NCBI GenBank assembly: GCA_027886175.1
Contig: JAJNNQ010000009.1
Location: forward strand, 20,433,501-20,497,500
From: Phylloscopus collybita
Taxonomy: Eukaryota > Chordata > Aves > Passeriformes > Phylloscopidae
DNA: 64,000 nt
Direction of reading: 5' to 3'
The position numbers were made by a program, and so were the translations under genes. Positions 48,831 through 62,842 of this stretch are shown in pieces (position 1 is the stretch's first letter; each line of letters starts with the position of its first letter). The notes below the pieces were generated by a model. The model was not told where the DNA came from, made no database searches, and saw only the letters and a program-made list of their open reading frames with translations.

Positions 48831-51800
48831 ACAGAAGAAAAAACATACAAAGAAGTGACAACTGCTTCAATTTTGAGAATCATTCAAATGCAACACATCA
48901 GCTGTAACATTATCATATGAGAACAGATGGACAGGAAAAGCTTGATGGAATAGAATTTTTTATCCATATCATGATTTTCAATCATGTCCCTTACTTACCC
49001 AGGCTCAGACACTTCTCAAAATATGTTTTGGCTTCCTTCTTTTCATACAGTGTTTTAACAGAGTGAAGAGGAGAAGAGGATAAGGCTGCTGAGGGATAGG
49101 TAGCTCCACCTTGTCCTGAATTGATCACAGTGCCATGTTCCCTAAGATACACTGCCAAATTTAAAGAGGTCTTTACTCTTACAGATTTAAAAGGTCTCAT
49201 CTAATTTGTACCTGTTAGTTTACACCTCCTTCTCAGTTCTTTCAGGATCAGCAGCCTGGCTGTTGGGGATAGAGTGTGGAGTTACTATAAAGACAGATTT
49301 CTCAGATGGTCTGCACAGCTTGCAGAGATTGTGGCCTTGGGGACACGAGTTGAGACACCCATCTACAAATCACCATCCTCTGTTTCAAGTGTTCCAGCAC
49401 AATCTGAGTAAGTTGCCCAGTCCACTGGCTTACTGTGCATGGGTTTCTGAGACACCCTGGTATGATGAGCTGTCATTTCAGAGTCCTCAATGGTATCTCA
49501 AAGATTTTTGCGGGGTTTTTTTTGCACGACCATAACCTCCTCAATACACACAATTTCAATTTTCTATGCTACAAATTGACTTTCATCTTTGAAGTTACTT
49601 CTAAGAAACAAATTCAGAAGCAGAGAATTGACACTGTACAAGCAGCAGCAGTAGACATGGTAATGTGCCTCCTACAATAGCATGAATAATTGAAATTGCC
49701 CTATCACAGATCGTGTGCCACTTGACTTCAGACAACCAGTTCCTTGATTATCAAATCATGATAATCAATGCAAAGCCCATTCTTTTGCCTGGTGCAGTTT
49801 TATACCCTTTCAGACTTTTCTACTGATGCATGAGAAGATCAGAGCTATAAAGATGAAATACATTTTTTGAGCCTTAGCCAGCTACTGCTGGCTTTGGCAC
49901 TTCTATGCAATAAGCAAAACTCATTTGAAAAGAATGATGCTTAAGAAGTAACGATAAATACATGATATCCAAAAGAAAAATTCTGTGCAATCTTTTTCAC
50001 ACAGTTATACACATATTTTCCAATACTTAAAAAATTATATGATAAAGCAATAATCATATCTAGTGAGGTGGGAAAAAAGTTTTAAAGTCCAAGTTCCATG
50101 TCTGCTATAGTAAGACTACAAAATAATCAGAGTAAGAGGATTTTTCTCTTTTTTTCTTGTTTGTTTCTGAACTCAGAAAGAGCATCTATTTTACTGCTTC
50201 TACAAGAAAAAGGAAAGAAAAGCACCATGAATCATATTTAAAAAATCCTTAGGCAGTCAAAGTCATCATGAGGTAGCATAGTATATATTGGTAATTCAGT
50301 AGAAATGGAAAAATTTACCATAAGGCATTTGAGGGGGGGGAAATACCTACAGAGATAATTTCAATTTCAAACACAATTTTCAGTCTATAAGTAGGAATAA
50401 ATGGCAGCTTTCTTATTTCAGATATTGCAGAATAATAATTACACATAGAAGGGATAAAACCTTAGATACACCTTTTTAAAAGAGATATAATCCTAAGAAA
50501 ATACCACTAGAAAAATTAGTTTTAAGTTAGTAACAACAGAAGTTTCAAATATTTCCTGTAGTGTCTGTATTTCCCATAGTGCCTATAAAATAGTCTCTAG
50601 ATTGAATATTGTTTACTTCTTAAAAATACAGGACACACTCTCAAAAATCTAAAACTCTCCTATTTTTACAGCTGTACACTAAAGATAACTTGATTGCCAA
50701 AACAGTTTCTGAAAATGTTCAGCTTGAGATGAGCAGAAGTTTACAGGTCTTATATTTCAATAGCAACCTGAAGCATTTTTGTAAAATTATGATATATGTC
50801 ATTTAGTCATGAATTATTTGTATAAATAATGCATTATATTTTTATTACAAAACATTTTTGCCTCTCTGCAGGCCAGCTCTGGGTGAAAACACACATGTTT
50901 GCAAAGAGAGCAATACATGGTCCATTAAAAAAAACAAAACCATAACAACAACCAGACCAACCAAATATAAAACATTATGCCTATGCAAGCTTCACCTACT
51001 GTATACACCTTCTTCCATCTCTTTCTCCTCCTCAGCCTCAAAGGACACTGGGATCCCTCCTTCCTTCCCGTGGATGTAACCATCATTTCTGTTGTGAACA
51101 AAAAAAAAAAAACACCCAGAAAATTCTTTGATTTCTGTGGAACTTCAATATTACCTTAAAGAAACTGCCAGCCTAAGTTTCTATATTGTGATAGACCTAC
51201 AATATGACAGGCAGAAAAAACAGACATCCAAGAGAATTATTCCGTCTGTGATGCATCTGCATTGATGTGATGTCCACAGGAAGATTGCACTGCATGTATT
51301 TTGTACCTCCTAGAGTAACCCAAATGCTCTTCAAGTCTGGTCTAATTATTCTTTACAATACCTCTCAGAGCTTATGATTTAATATCATGTTTTGTTACAG
51401 TTTCAAGGACTACACATCCCCATGTGTGTATTTAAATTCCTTGCTTCATTCATTGCACAACCAACAGAAACTCAGCTTTCTGAACAAATCCTTTCTGTTT
51501 TCCATAATGATTTGAAAACAGTTCACTTTCAATTCCAATATTTTACTGAACCTCTCATCTGCTTGAGAGGGGGGGAAAAAAGTTTTCCTTCACTTTCTTA
51601 GAACTCCACTAAAATATCTGTTTTTAGAATATCAGAGCAGTTCAAGAAGTCAGTTTTCATTTTGGCAAAAGAATTCTCCCTATATAAATAGTGAGTATTT
51701 TCCATCATTCTAATTAGCTCACATAATAGGAAAAAGCTAGTATTTGTCCCAGCAGAATCTTTTTTTTTAACCTTAGGTTTTATTAGTTCTTGATTTTTAA

Positions 51801-52733
51801 AAAGCCTGCCTATCCACTATATCTTCTTTTATTATTTACAGTAGCATAGGCAATTAATAGTGAATATACTCCATCCTTTACAAAACGAGCGTTCCAACAG
51901 ATTAGCAATTAGATAAGTAGAAAATGGAAATAGTCCAACATACAAGGCATGACAACAATTCAGAAGACCATCTTAGCTATTTCCTGGAAAAAGTCTTCAA
52001 GAAATTCATTATGTGACACACCAAACTGTATCATTTAGAAATGCCTTATGAACACTATATATTGTAACTAAAAAGGAATTTTATTTACATGTTGGTAAAT
52101 CAGCCTTTGAAATCCTTCAGTGGGAAGTCATACTGGGTAGGAAACACAAATGATGAAAACACAAGGAGCACATCCAATAAACCATGTCAAAACAAGATAA
52201 TTTTTTTATTTTTACTCCCTGCTCTATTATGAAAAGATACAAAACATTTAGACAGACCTTCGCATCCCAAAATTTCAGCTTAACCTCTCTGACACTACTG
52301 TGCAGAAATTTGAGATATCTCAGGGAATTTTAAGATACTATTTTGGAAGCCATGCTAAACCTGATGCAAGTTATTATTTATAAAGAAACACTGTTTTATT
52401 CAGAGGACAAAGGCTTAGGAAACCATAAAAGTAACAAGTGTTACGTGGTAGCCGTGTTTTCATAACCTTTGTCGGCAACTACAATATTAGAAATACCCTT
52501 TCCTCAAGGATAAATGAAGCAGTGTAACTTTTTTTTAACGATACATATCCAGTGACTTATCAGGCCACCACAGGCATCTGCTTTTCTGTTTTCCACATAT
52601 AACTGCTACCTAGATACATTTTTTTCCCTGGTCCAGTGGAAAATTTCATTGCTCTGTCATATTAAGCACGTATTCAACAGAAGAAACTATAGGAAAGACT
52701 TGTAAGCATGTCCAAATTTTGTCTCTGTGTGTG

Positions 52734-52795
52734 AGGGGTTTGGTTTTGGTTTTTTTGGATTTTGGTTTATTTTGGGGGTTGGGGGTTCAAGGGGC
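52734..52795 (+). repeat. G/T-rich tract with G runs
   Basis: The plus strand is almost only G and T, with G runs of 4, 5, 5 and 4 (ggggtttggttttgg... ggggg tt ggggg ttcaa gggg). The last three runs are closely spaced. A G-quadruplex on the plus strand is possible, though the fourth run is far away. Confidence 0.7.
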
Positions 52796-55700
52796 TTAAT
52801 TTATCCTTATCTATTTTGCACCTAAATAGACTTTCAGAAGGCACTCTTTAGGCTTTACAGCAAGAAAGCAGTAGTCTGTAGAATCTTAAGATCTACAGAA
52901 GTTGTAGTATACTCAAATCTTTAATTACTATCCACTAGGACTAAACCCTTTTTCAAAATATTAGTGACTTTTATGTCACTAAGGCAACCACTTTTCTTCA
53001 AACCAAGACAAATACATTATCCCTTAAGTTTAAGGAGGGGATAAGAAAGCAAGCAAAGCCAGAAATAACTAAATGAGCCTTTAAAACAAATTCCACCTAG
53101 CTCCAACTGTTTATATCTAAGTTTGAATTCATCAGGAGGTGATCTGAGGAGTTCGAATGATCCATATTTTGCTATCAACTTCTGTAATCCCATACTTTGG
53201 ATTCAATTCCTTGTTGACTTAATCATGTGATTCAGGATCTCCCACTTTGAAGGCATATTCATTTTTCCTTCTTAAAATTATCTTTAATAATTTCTATTTT
53301 TCCCTAATTAATATTTTTATATTAAAAAATACCTTTCTTCTGAGAAGGAAAAAAGAACAAAGGAGCAATGTACATATCTGTGTGTGTTTACAGAAATATG
53401 TGTGTACATACACATATCAACTGCAATGTAAATTATAAGATGTTTGGTTATGAACATGCAAAACACTTCTCTCAATCCCAGCAGTCAGTATTTTTCTGTC
53501 AGAACAAATTAATAATAATTTACCAATTTTTTTTCATTTGCATTCTGACTTGCAGTTAAGCAATTAAGAGTTTCAGAAAACATCTAAGATTTTAAATAGA
53601 GAAAGTTGCCAACCAAGTGTTCAAGCAGCAATTCTGCCATCTTAAGCACCGTGTTTGTGCACTGTTGCAGCATAAATTTGATCCATGTCAGACAAAAATA
53701 CCTTGCATTTCTATCCATCAAGAGCATACAACACTCTTATAACCACCTCAATTTAGTATATCTTCTGTGCTCATAGCAGGGTACTGAGCAAATCCCCATC
53801 CAGCAAAACACCACCAGTACAAAGTTATTTTGTTGGTATTTTTGGAGGTGTTTGAAACAGCAGCATATGGTTATACTAGAACAGAGTTTTATATAATTTC
53901 ATTGAGTAAGGACTCCTAAAGCTGCAGGTGCTCTATAATCAACTCGCAGTCTCACACTGTTGCAACTTATTTCACCCTACCCAGAAGCTGTGCTAAACTA
54001 AACTTAGGTGAGATACCAAAAATAGAGACCTAGGTGAAAGAAAATGAACTATTTTCTCTCCTGTGATTTTTCATCATTATATGAGCCACAACTACTTTGA
54101 ACAACATACTTAGGTAACTTCTCTGCAGGCATTACACAGTTAAATAATTTGTCTAATAATGTGATTTTTCACACAACAATAGGAAAAGCTGCTGGATTTT
54201 TTTCTGAAGGTGGAAACATAGACACTAAACATCAGACAAAAAGTTTAGAAGCGAGAGCATACAAAAAGATCCAACCCTTGATACAACAGATGGCTATAAA
54301 AATGGTAAAGTATTTCGAATTTTTTCAAAAACTAAGGACTTTCCATTTTAGTTCAAGCCATGACACCATTATGTAAAGTTTGCTAGTGAACTGATTTGGA
54401 CTGCTTTCATGAAAATCAGCAATTTAAAATAAAGCTTCTGTTCATTTAAGGTTACAAATTAGATATATAAGGCAGCACTTCATCCACCACTGAAGTGCAG
54501 CCATCTGTTTTATAGAAGGCACTTATACAGAACAGTTCAAAAATTAAGAAAAATATTATAGCAAACTGAGAAGAAAAATAGAGACAAGTTGAACAGACTG
54601 CTGAGAACAACTTCCCTCAAGCAGTCAAGAACTGCAATTCCCCCAGCCCAAAGGCCAATAATTACAAACTGGGACCCTAAGAACTAGATACACAAATCCA
54701 TATTGAGACAACTAAATACACAACCATATTTCCAAAGATGTTGAGCATCATGTTTTTCAAGAGGAGATTGTATTTGCCACTTCCTAAATATGGAGTTAAA
54801 TCAGTTAACTTTGTTTTTTCCTCTTCCTAAGGCTGCAAAAGTGACTCCATTGGGGTATGCAAATGTCTATGGTACGATGTCTCACGATAACAATCTAGTT
54901 GTCCACACAGATTTGTTATAGTGAAGGACACTTCCAGGTGCTCTGTCATGGATCCTCTTTGTGTTACCTAACTGTCAGTCAAGCACTGTTATGTAAAAAC
55001 TGATGTATGTAGAAAAACTGCTTTTTCTATCATAGCCTGAGAAAAAAAGGGTTTAAAATTGTTGTCCATATAACTTTCCAACTAAAAAGAAATTTTTCTT
55101 TCCTTCTTTAGCAATATTAAACAACTTCTGAGCAGTTTGTCTCAGAAACAGATGCTTACTGTAAAGCCTGACTGAAAATATAGATGAATATAACATAAAT
55201 ATTTTTATGAGTAACTAGAATAATTTTCTAATAGCATGTTAAAAGTTATTACACCAAAGGAAGACAGTGGGACTTTAATTATGGACTTATTAATCAGGAA
55301 TTTAGTCTCAGTATTATATTTCTTTTCCACCTGTTGGATATTACTGTGACTTATGAATACACCTTAGCACTTCATAGGTGTAAGCATGGTGTATGAATGT
55401 CAAACCAATTCTTTCTTTAGATCCCAATGTAACAAAAAAACCAGTTCCGGTAACCACAACAGCAGATACAAACTTACATACAAGGGACTCTACTTATTTC
55501 TAGAAGCTCTAAACAGCAGGTAGAAATTAACATACAGCTATTAAAAAAGGCTAAATTTTAAAATAATGGGTTTTTTAAAAAAGAATTAAAGTGAAGAAGC
55601 TCACAAAATTCAGTGCTAGCATCAATTTCTGAATTATGACAAAGCATAAATTACAGAGAACACATTGTGATGTAACATCAAACAAGTCAAAGCTTTTTGA

Positions 55701-56094
55701 ATGAACAGAATGACAGCCAAGCACACTGACCTATGGAAATGAATCAACTGGGGTAACCACAGACCAAGAAGGCACTCAATTTTAAGTTTTGAATTGACTT
55801 TAAAGTACTTTGCAGATAGCACACATCCTGGCTGCAAACCCTGTTGTCAGCAGCAACCACTTCCAGGATAGAAATTGTGTAACCACATGTCAGTGATATT
55901 TTGTTTGACTGAATAAACTCGTTCTCAAGAGTGTTGATTGGCTCAATCAAAAAATTGTGGTAACAGAGTAACAATATTCCTTACCAAAAGTAAGGGATGG
56001 CTCAAGATGACCTGCCCAAATCTGGCCAGTTGCAAACTGCAGTCTGCCTACAAAGGATGTGGTTTCAGAAACAGTAGAATATATTAAGAATATT

Positions 56095-56098
<4 letters not shown>

Positions 56099-56134
<36 letters not shown>
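56099..56134. repeat. A36 homopolymer
   Basis: Thirty-six consecutive A, the longest homopolymer in the window, followed by gcgcacac. It could be the tail of a recent retroposition on the plus strand, but the 500 bp upstream show no recognisable gene or CR1 and no AATAAA next to the tract. Confidence 0.95.
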
Positions 56135-56135
<1 letters not shown>

Positions 56136-59100
56136 CGCACACATTCAGGGGACTACATAAGTTTTGTTCTGTTCTGATTGGGGGTGTGTTTGCTTGGGGT
56201 TTTTTTTCTTATTTAGACAACCTTATTTTTTTCTAGTTTTTTTTTGTTGGGGCTTTGCCTTTTTTTTTCAGTATAAGCCATTTCAAGCTGAAAAGAGTGA
56301 CTCAAAAATTTTCAAGTTTTTCTCACTGTTGGTCCAAAATCAACCAGCTTTTTGTTGCTACAGCATAACAAGACATGGAATTCTAGAGTGATAGATAATA
56401 CACAGTGGAATAAAAAGAGAGTTATAATTCCTTTTTAAAAATTCTCATAAGTTAATTCAGGTTCAAAAAAAAAAAGCACACAAAAGGAATGAATAGTAGC
56501 AATAACTGGAATAAAGGTAATTGGGAAACTTTTTTTGGAACAGTAAAAGCTCACAGTTCACTCCTCCTCCAAATACTGCACCAGGATGTAACAGTAACAA
56601 AAGAAAAACTTTACAAATTCTGTACTTTTTCACTTTATCCCATAATCATTTTTCTTATTGCTATAGTCTTCCATAAAACATAACAATCAATATAAAAATA
56701 CTAATGGTCTTTCTATTAAAATGATTACTTGGCACAGGGACACCAAGGCATCAAAAATATACAGGCCACAAAGTGTCACCTTCACATAGAAGGAATTCCC
56801 TGCAGTGAAACTGGCAAAGCTCAGCCTGGTCATGAGTCATGCTAAAGATTCATTTAAATTACTGGAGGACATCCAAGCTATTTAAAAGTCTGGCTACAAA
56901 ATACATGTTGCATTTTTGCCTTAGTCCTGATGTATTTGAGTGTAACTAGAGCATTTCTTCACTTCTTATCTTCCCCCCACTTTTGCCAAAGTATACCCAA
57001 GTGATATTCCACTTACCTACTAATTTCTCTCCTTGACTTACTGTTTTGCTTCCTATATCCACTTAATTTGCATCCTCCTGAAAATGCTTCTGCTTGGAAG
57101 TCTAATAACCCTAAAATTTTATATCAGTTTTTTGAAGTGACCTCATATCTATGAGGACATCAGTCTGTTTCGGGAACATTCAGTATTTTCTGGCCATGTG
57201 TTTGAAAGAAAAAACAAGAACAAAAATAACCTAAACAATATTCCCAAGGAAGCTGCTATCACAATTCAGCAGTACTATAAGAATCTCTTGCATGATGTCA
57301 GTGAAAAGATTATTTGCTGACTGCTGTGTGATGCAAAAGAGATTGTTCTGGAGGGAAACAGAAACCATGTTATGAACTACAATTACAAGACCACTGTGGC
57401 TCATTATCTTTATGCCATATCTTTGAATAGATGTATATCTGGTTTGGCTGAATGTTAGCTTATAATTCTTAATTTGTAAAAGGAGCAAAGCCTTGTTTAC
57501 CTGCTAACATTTTAACATTTCCTATTCAATAGCCATATTTTAACTTTTTTTTTTTCCCATGCCTCAAAAATTTCAGCCCAACTGTTATTCTTATTCCCTA
57601 AGGAAAAGAGCTGATGCACAGACTGAAGAAAACAACCATACTCTGCTCCCACATGAAGATGTAGACATTCAAAATGTCAGGTCAGAGAAAAACAGTAGAC
57701 AGATACCTTCAACTGATGTGATTGTCCAAAATGTACACAGGCTTTAGACTGCAAAATGTGTTTAAAAATTCCATCATATTTTACCTCTAGTAATTTTTCT
57801 GTCCTCCCTTTCAGCATCTCTGGAAAGATAATAGGCAGGCTGGGTCTTACAGCAATAGAAACTAACAGGACAAGAGTGCATAAGCAATATATTTCTTAAC
57901 TAGCAGCAAAAAATTGTCACCACCAACTCATTTTCTGAAGATTATATCTCCAGAGTAACTAAAGTAATATTCTCCAGAAACAACTGAAAACAATTAATTA
58001 TGGTGCCAACCTCCTTAACCAAGCCAAATCACCTAACAGGTAGATGCCTGGAGTCTAGCATCTAGCCTGAGCGATCAATAGAAAAGTATAGATCCATCCC
58101 CATTGATTCATCCCCTTGGCTCCTGGGGAACTATTTATCACTCAGCAAGCTACACAGGACACCCAGCTTCTAGGTGGCTTAAATTTCTTGGATAAATTCC
58201 AAACAAAGCTTTATAAAGATTTCAAAACTGGAGACAGAAAAACCAATCCCATAGCTAGAATCCAGGTCTCCTGACAGTGTTGATTTGCACCAATGTTGTG
58301 AGGCTGAAAAACTCAGAACACTTAGTAAAATAACATGATTAAGCAAGAGACATACATTTTAGTAGCTTGAATGACTGATGTTGCATTCTGGTTCTGTGTT
58401 CTTGGCTCTGACCCACACATTATATTCAAATGACAAACAGTTGCTATTAGCAAAACTACGCAGTGTTCTGACTAGGTCAGCACACGATGTGCCCAAATCT
58501 GAACACACAGAAAAGTCTCAAGGGAAAGTAACTTCACATCAGACTACTAAAGGACTAACATCCTTATATACTTTATCAGTTGTCCCTTTTGTACTCAGTT
58601 TCACAGTCTTACCAGTTCATTTGGTTTTATAACACCTATTTGTGAATGATCTAACCATGAATTGAAATAATTTTGCAGCTCCAGAAAGCTGGACCAGCAA
58701 GCCTCATCTGCAGTCCTATTTACAATGACCTACACCATAAAGTATAACATACCAGAACATTTTGAAAATGGCACACAAAACTGTCTATGCTTTTGTTCCA
58801 TACTCAGTGGAACAAAACTCATCAGATTACCCTCTGTTTACACATGTGCAAAGGTACTGTGTGAAGGTCGAGAAAAGTTCTACTTATCTTCAGAAAAAAT
58901 AGTTTTAGACTATAGTCAAATAATGAATCATCCTAGATAAGACACAGTATTCTCATATTCTCATTTACTTGACTGCTCAATATTTAGTACTTATTCTAGT
59001 GCTAATGGAAGTAGTCATAAATCCTAGTAATCCTTTGGGACCTATTAATGCTGGCTTTTCACTGACACAGTCTTTCTCTATTCTTCATTTGATTCCCCAC

Positions 59101-61314
59101 ACAATCAGAGACATACAAGAGACTATGCAACATAAATACATTTCCTAAGAGAGAAAATTAAAAGCAAGCATAACAGATAAAAAGAGCAAAGCATTAGAAT
59201 GGATGAAGCTGAATTAAGACCATAGAACCAAAGGCAAACTCCCATCTAACTAGGCCACCCACACTGTTAATATAGATAAGTGAACAATTTTAAAGAGGAG
59301 CATAAATGTTAGCATGTTTGTATTGCAAACTGGTAAATGCTCCAGTTACTGCTTCCCAAAATAGCAAGGAAGTGGCACATCTCTCCTCATGAGATCTCAG
59401 CATTGCACTCTGAGCTACAAAATAAACTAGGTTACACAGGTTTATTGGAAAGTCTGCTTATTGCCATTGGGAAAAGAGCATTTAATGGACTTGGCTAATA
59501 AGGAGGCTGTAATACTGAAACAGGTCATAGGAATACAAATAAAATATACCTCTCATTGTACTTTTGCCTTCACCATGATTGAACGAGTAAAAATTCTGAG
59601 TTCCCCTACAATACTTCCATGGATACTTAGACAAAAATTAGAAACAATGAAACTTCAAAACAGAAGTCTTTCAGAGATTTGTTTTAACTGTACAATAATT
59701 CCACCAGGCAACTTAAGCTATTGCATGCTACTGTCTTACTTACACAGAGATATTTTGAACTTTCAGTGCTGTAGAACAGTTGAGTGCATCTGTATTACGA
59801 GTTTTGAATAGCCACTGTAAAAATCAAGTAGTTAAGAATGGAACAACCCCTTTTATTCAGGGCTCATTTAATGAGCATCAGTTGTTTGGATGTTCTGAGG
59901 AAAACCAATCACCATGTTAATGTCTTCAGTGTCTCTAGCTATATGGCTATAATTTCACCATCCTCAGTTTTATGCATCTTGAATAAAATATAGTAGAGAT
60001 GGCTCTCTTGGCACTTGTTTCACATTTTTTTATTGTGAGGAGATGCACTGGTACTCTCCTTGACAGGGAGCCTGCCCCTAAAGCCAGACGACCAGAGGAT
60101 CATTGGCTAATTGGATCTCCAGAACCCCTTAAGCCTTACTCTAATCAGTTGTAATTTTTCTTTTCTTTTCCTAATGTAACACAGAAGACATCTTTTCCAT
60201 TTGCATTGAAATGGGGATGAAAAATGTCATTACTGAAAAGTCTTAAAAGTCATTCACATAAAACAGGTGTAAGGTAAGGTGAATGTAAAATGAATCTTCA
60301 GAGAAAAAAACGTGAGCACATTTACCTTGATTGATTATTTGAAAGAGGAGAGTGAAAACTGTGAGTCATCTTGATTCTCAAGTCATTTGACTTCTATTAC
60401 TTTTGTCTTTCACCCTTTCGTAGTCTTTCTTATCAATAATTTTATTAAAAGTTAAAGAACAAAATTTATCTGGAGTTTGCATATCCTAGAATACGTTCAG
60501 TGGAGTCTTCCACCTTATTTGTGGACACAGTAGATTCCCTGACACAAGTGCTCAAAATCATACAAATATTCAGGAAGCAAAGCTGTTTTTTACTACCTTC
60601 TCTTTGCTACACTAATCTGATTAGACTAATAAATTGTAAAAAATGAAAACTGGTAGTTATATCAAATTAATGTCACTGAAACTATTGCAAGCCAATCAAA
60701 ACTACTCAATATCCAAGGCCATTTTGTAGCTTTTCGGATAATCAGCCTAATAAGAGGTTGATCATCTTCAATTACTTTCAAACTGAATGTCAGAATATTT
60801 CTCCTATTAACTTGATTAAAATGATATCATCATCTTCAAAAGGGGTTGTGTTTACAGTAGAAACGTCTAGATCTACACAACTCAAACATGGCCCGTAAAA
60901 TCCAGAACATGGATTTATAAGCACAAAGCTCAATTCTTTCTGGTTTCTTCTGCAGCACTGTTGCAATTTTGTTGGCTTGAGCTGAATCTCTTTGATGTAA
61001 CAGAAAGGAATCTCAAGCTCTATGGAAATTTATTCTAAGAGGCTTGAAATATTACAGAGAAACTAAAATTCAGTTATTTCCACAGCTGTTGGATCTCTTC
61101 AGGAATTTGTACTACTTCTTTGCCTCGAATGAGGGACCTAGTACTTGCTGAGTTCCACAGGGCTGGCTAAGAGCAGCCCCCATCACGGCCCAAGCAGAGC
61201 TGCAATCTGTCCTCAGATGCCCCAGTTGACAGAGCTTCTGTATGAGAGGGGAAGAGGTCCTGCCACTGAAATCTCAAATCTGCAGTACTAGGAAGGAAGT
61301 TACAAATGGAATAG

Positions 61315-61985
61315 TGATGTAAATGCTGGAGAAACCTCAGCTGGCTCAGACTCCCCCAGCACACGTGGTGTGGGTCACCCCCTTGCTGACTCGGGCTCGG
61401 GTGGTGGTTATAGCGAAGCTGCAGAGTTCCACAGCAGCTGGGCTGCTCTCAAACAGCAGTAGATTGAGCTGCGCCATGGGTCGAGGCAAAGAACAGAGAG
61501 AAGGTTTCCCACATGCTCCTCAAAGCTTATTATCCAAAGGGTGCAGCAGCCAAAACCAAAAATACGCGCCTTGACATTCTCTTTTAAGCAGGCCAAGTAA
61601 AGGTGAGGTTACATTTTTCCAACCAATCAGGGACACAATGGGGAGGGGAGTTGGGCAGGACCCACGGCCTGACAGCCAATCAGGAAGGCAAGGGGTGGGG
61701 AAAGGGTCACATGCACCAATGGCGTGCCGAGTGACGGGGGATTTCCCAGGCGGGGTTTATGATTGACAGGGATTTCTCTGGAACAAAGGGCAGTGGCTAG
61801 GGAAGATTGACATCATGTGAATGAGGTAGCAGGTGTGTCTGGGGAGTGATGGACAACTGGGAGAGGGGAGGGGAAGGCTTGGCTAAAACCAAACAAGGCA
61901 AACATTGGGGGGATAACAGGACAAACCATTGGGATAATAACTTAACAAAAATTTAACAATAACTTATCAAAAACCCACCACCACA
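61315..61985 (-). mobile_element. Solo LTR of an endogenous retrovirus, minus strand
   Basis: Read on the minus strand, the segment starts TGTGGTGGTGGG at 61985 and ends ...TACATCA at 61315, length 671 bp. It is flanked by GAATAG (61309-61314) and GAATAT (61986-61991), a 6-bp target duplication with one mismatch. In minus-strand order it has a T-rich start, CCAAT-type boxes (plus-strand CCAAT at 61716, 61676 and 61623), a TATA-like TTAAAAG (61581-61587), a weak AATAAG-type signal near 61522-61530, then a GC-rich R/U5-like end with a CACGTG E-box at 61362-61367. This is the normal LTR order. No internal retroviral genes adjoin it. A 6-bp duplication suggests class II (ERVK-like). GC-richer DNA also lies just outside at 61.12-61.30 kb. 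Confidence 0.78.
61623..61720 (-). promoter_or_regulatory. CCAAT-box cluster upstream of a TATA-like box in the LTR
   Basis: CCAATCAGG occurs at 61623-61631 and 61676-61684, and CCAATGGCG at 61716-61724. CCAATCAG is the standard NF-Y site. A TATA-like TTAAAAG on the minus strand lies at 61581-61587, so the boxes sit about 36-133 bp upstream of it for minus-strand transcription. NF-Y binds in either orientation. The layout fits a retroviral U3 promoter; whether it is active is not known. Confidence 0.6.
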
Positions 61986-62521
61986 GAATATGTCATTTCA
62001 AGAAGCTCTAGCTGAGTATTTTAGTACATATAATTTACCTGTAAATTTTGTTGGAAGACATTTTTATATTCCTGAGACAGAACATGAGCAGTGTTACGTG
62101 TAACCCCAGGATGAAAAAGTAAGTTTCATTACAACTGCTTCCTGCTAATTTGTTAAATACTGCCAAACCCCAAAGGCGATTATGTACCTGTAGCTCATTT
62201 ATACTTGGGCTTTTTATGTGCACAGTCTGTTCTGGACTGAAATACAAACAGTGACTGTTCACAGTGAAATTACTCATAAAGCAAAAAATAATTAGCCTAA
62301 TTTCACTGAATTTTAGATAGCCATGTTGACATTTGACAAGCTACACCTACACAGCTCAAGAGTACAGAGCTTGCAAGGGACTCTTTTGGTTTGAGGTTTT
62401 TCCCCTGAGCTCCCCTATAGACTTACAGTAAAATATTGATCATGGATCACAAGACTCTTTATGTTCTTAGAGCTGGCAGTAAAATAAAAGTCAAATTCAG
62501 ATGTCTGGAGCCTCTAATTAA

Positions 62522-62563
62522 AAGAAGGAAAATGGTGTTTACAAGAAGGAAAATGGTATTTAA
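62522..62563. repeat. 21-bp tandem duplication
   Basis: AAGAAGGAAAATGGTGTTTAC (62522-62542) is followed directly by a copy that differs at two positions (62543-62563). Confidence 0.9.
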
Positions 62564-62842
62564 CTAAAACTGTTTTAGACACAGTTCTGTTTGCCTGTTG
62601 AATGAAAACAAAGGTTAGCATGAAGCAAGTGCACATCCAGGATGAAGGTTTAAGAAACAAATAGTATCATCTAACTATTTTTAAATTCTTCCTTTACCAA
62701 GGAAAGAATCCTTGAGCTATAGAAAAAAGAAGATTTTTGGGAAGCAAAGTCTGTTTTTCACACAACTATTTTATAACAAACACCATCCTATATGTAAAGA
62801 GCTAAACCTAAAAATAATGAGACCATCATAATTAGAATCAAA

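Larger units (their letters stand above)
46973..61308. other. Unique AT-rich non-coding DNA, 14 kb
   Basis: The longest part of the window without recognised transposons. Contents: copy B of a 38-bp dispersed repeat (48793-48830), a G/T-rich tract (52734-52795), an A36 tract (56099-56134) and a TG/TA-rich run near 53370-53420. The 116-codon open frame at 59461-59811 has no recognisable domain, and all other open frames are shorter. It could be intron or intergenic; nothing in the sequence decides which. Confidence 0.5.

Noticed and set aside
59461..59811. 116-codon plus-strand open frame
   Set aside because: No domain, no exon-like borders; a frame of this length is expected by chance in 64 kb.
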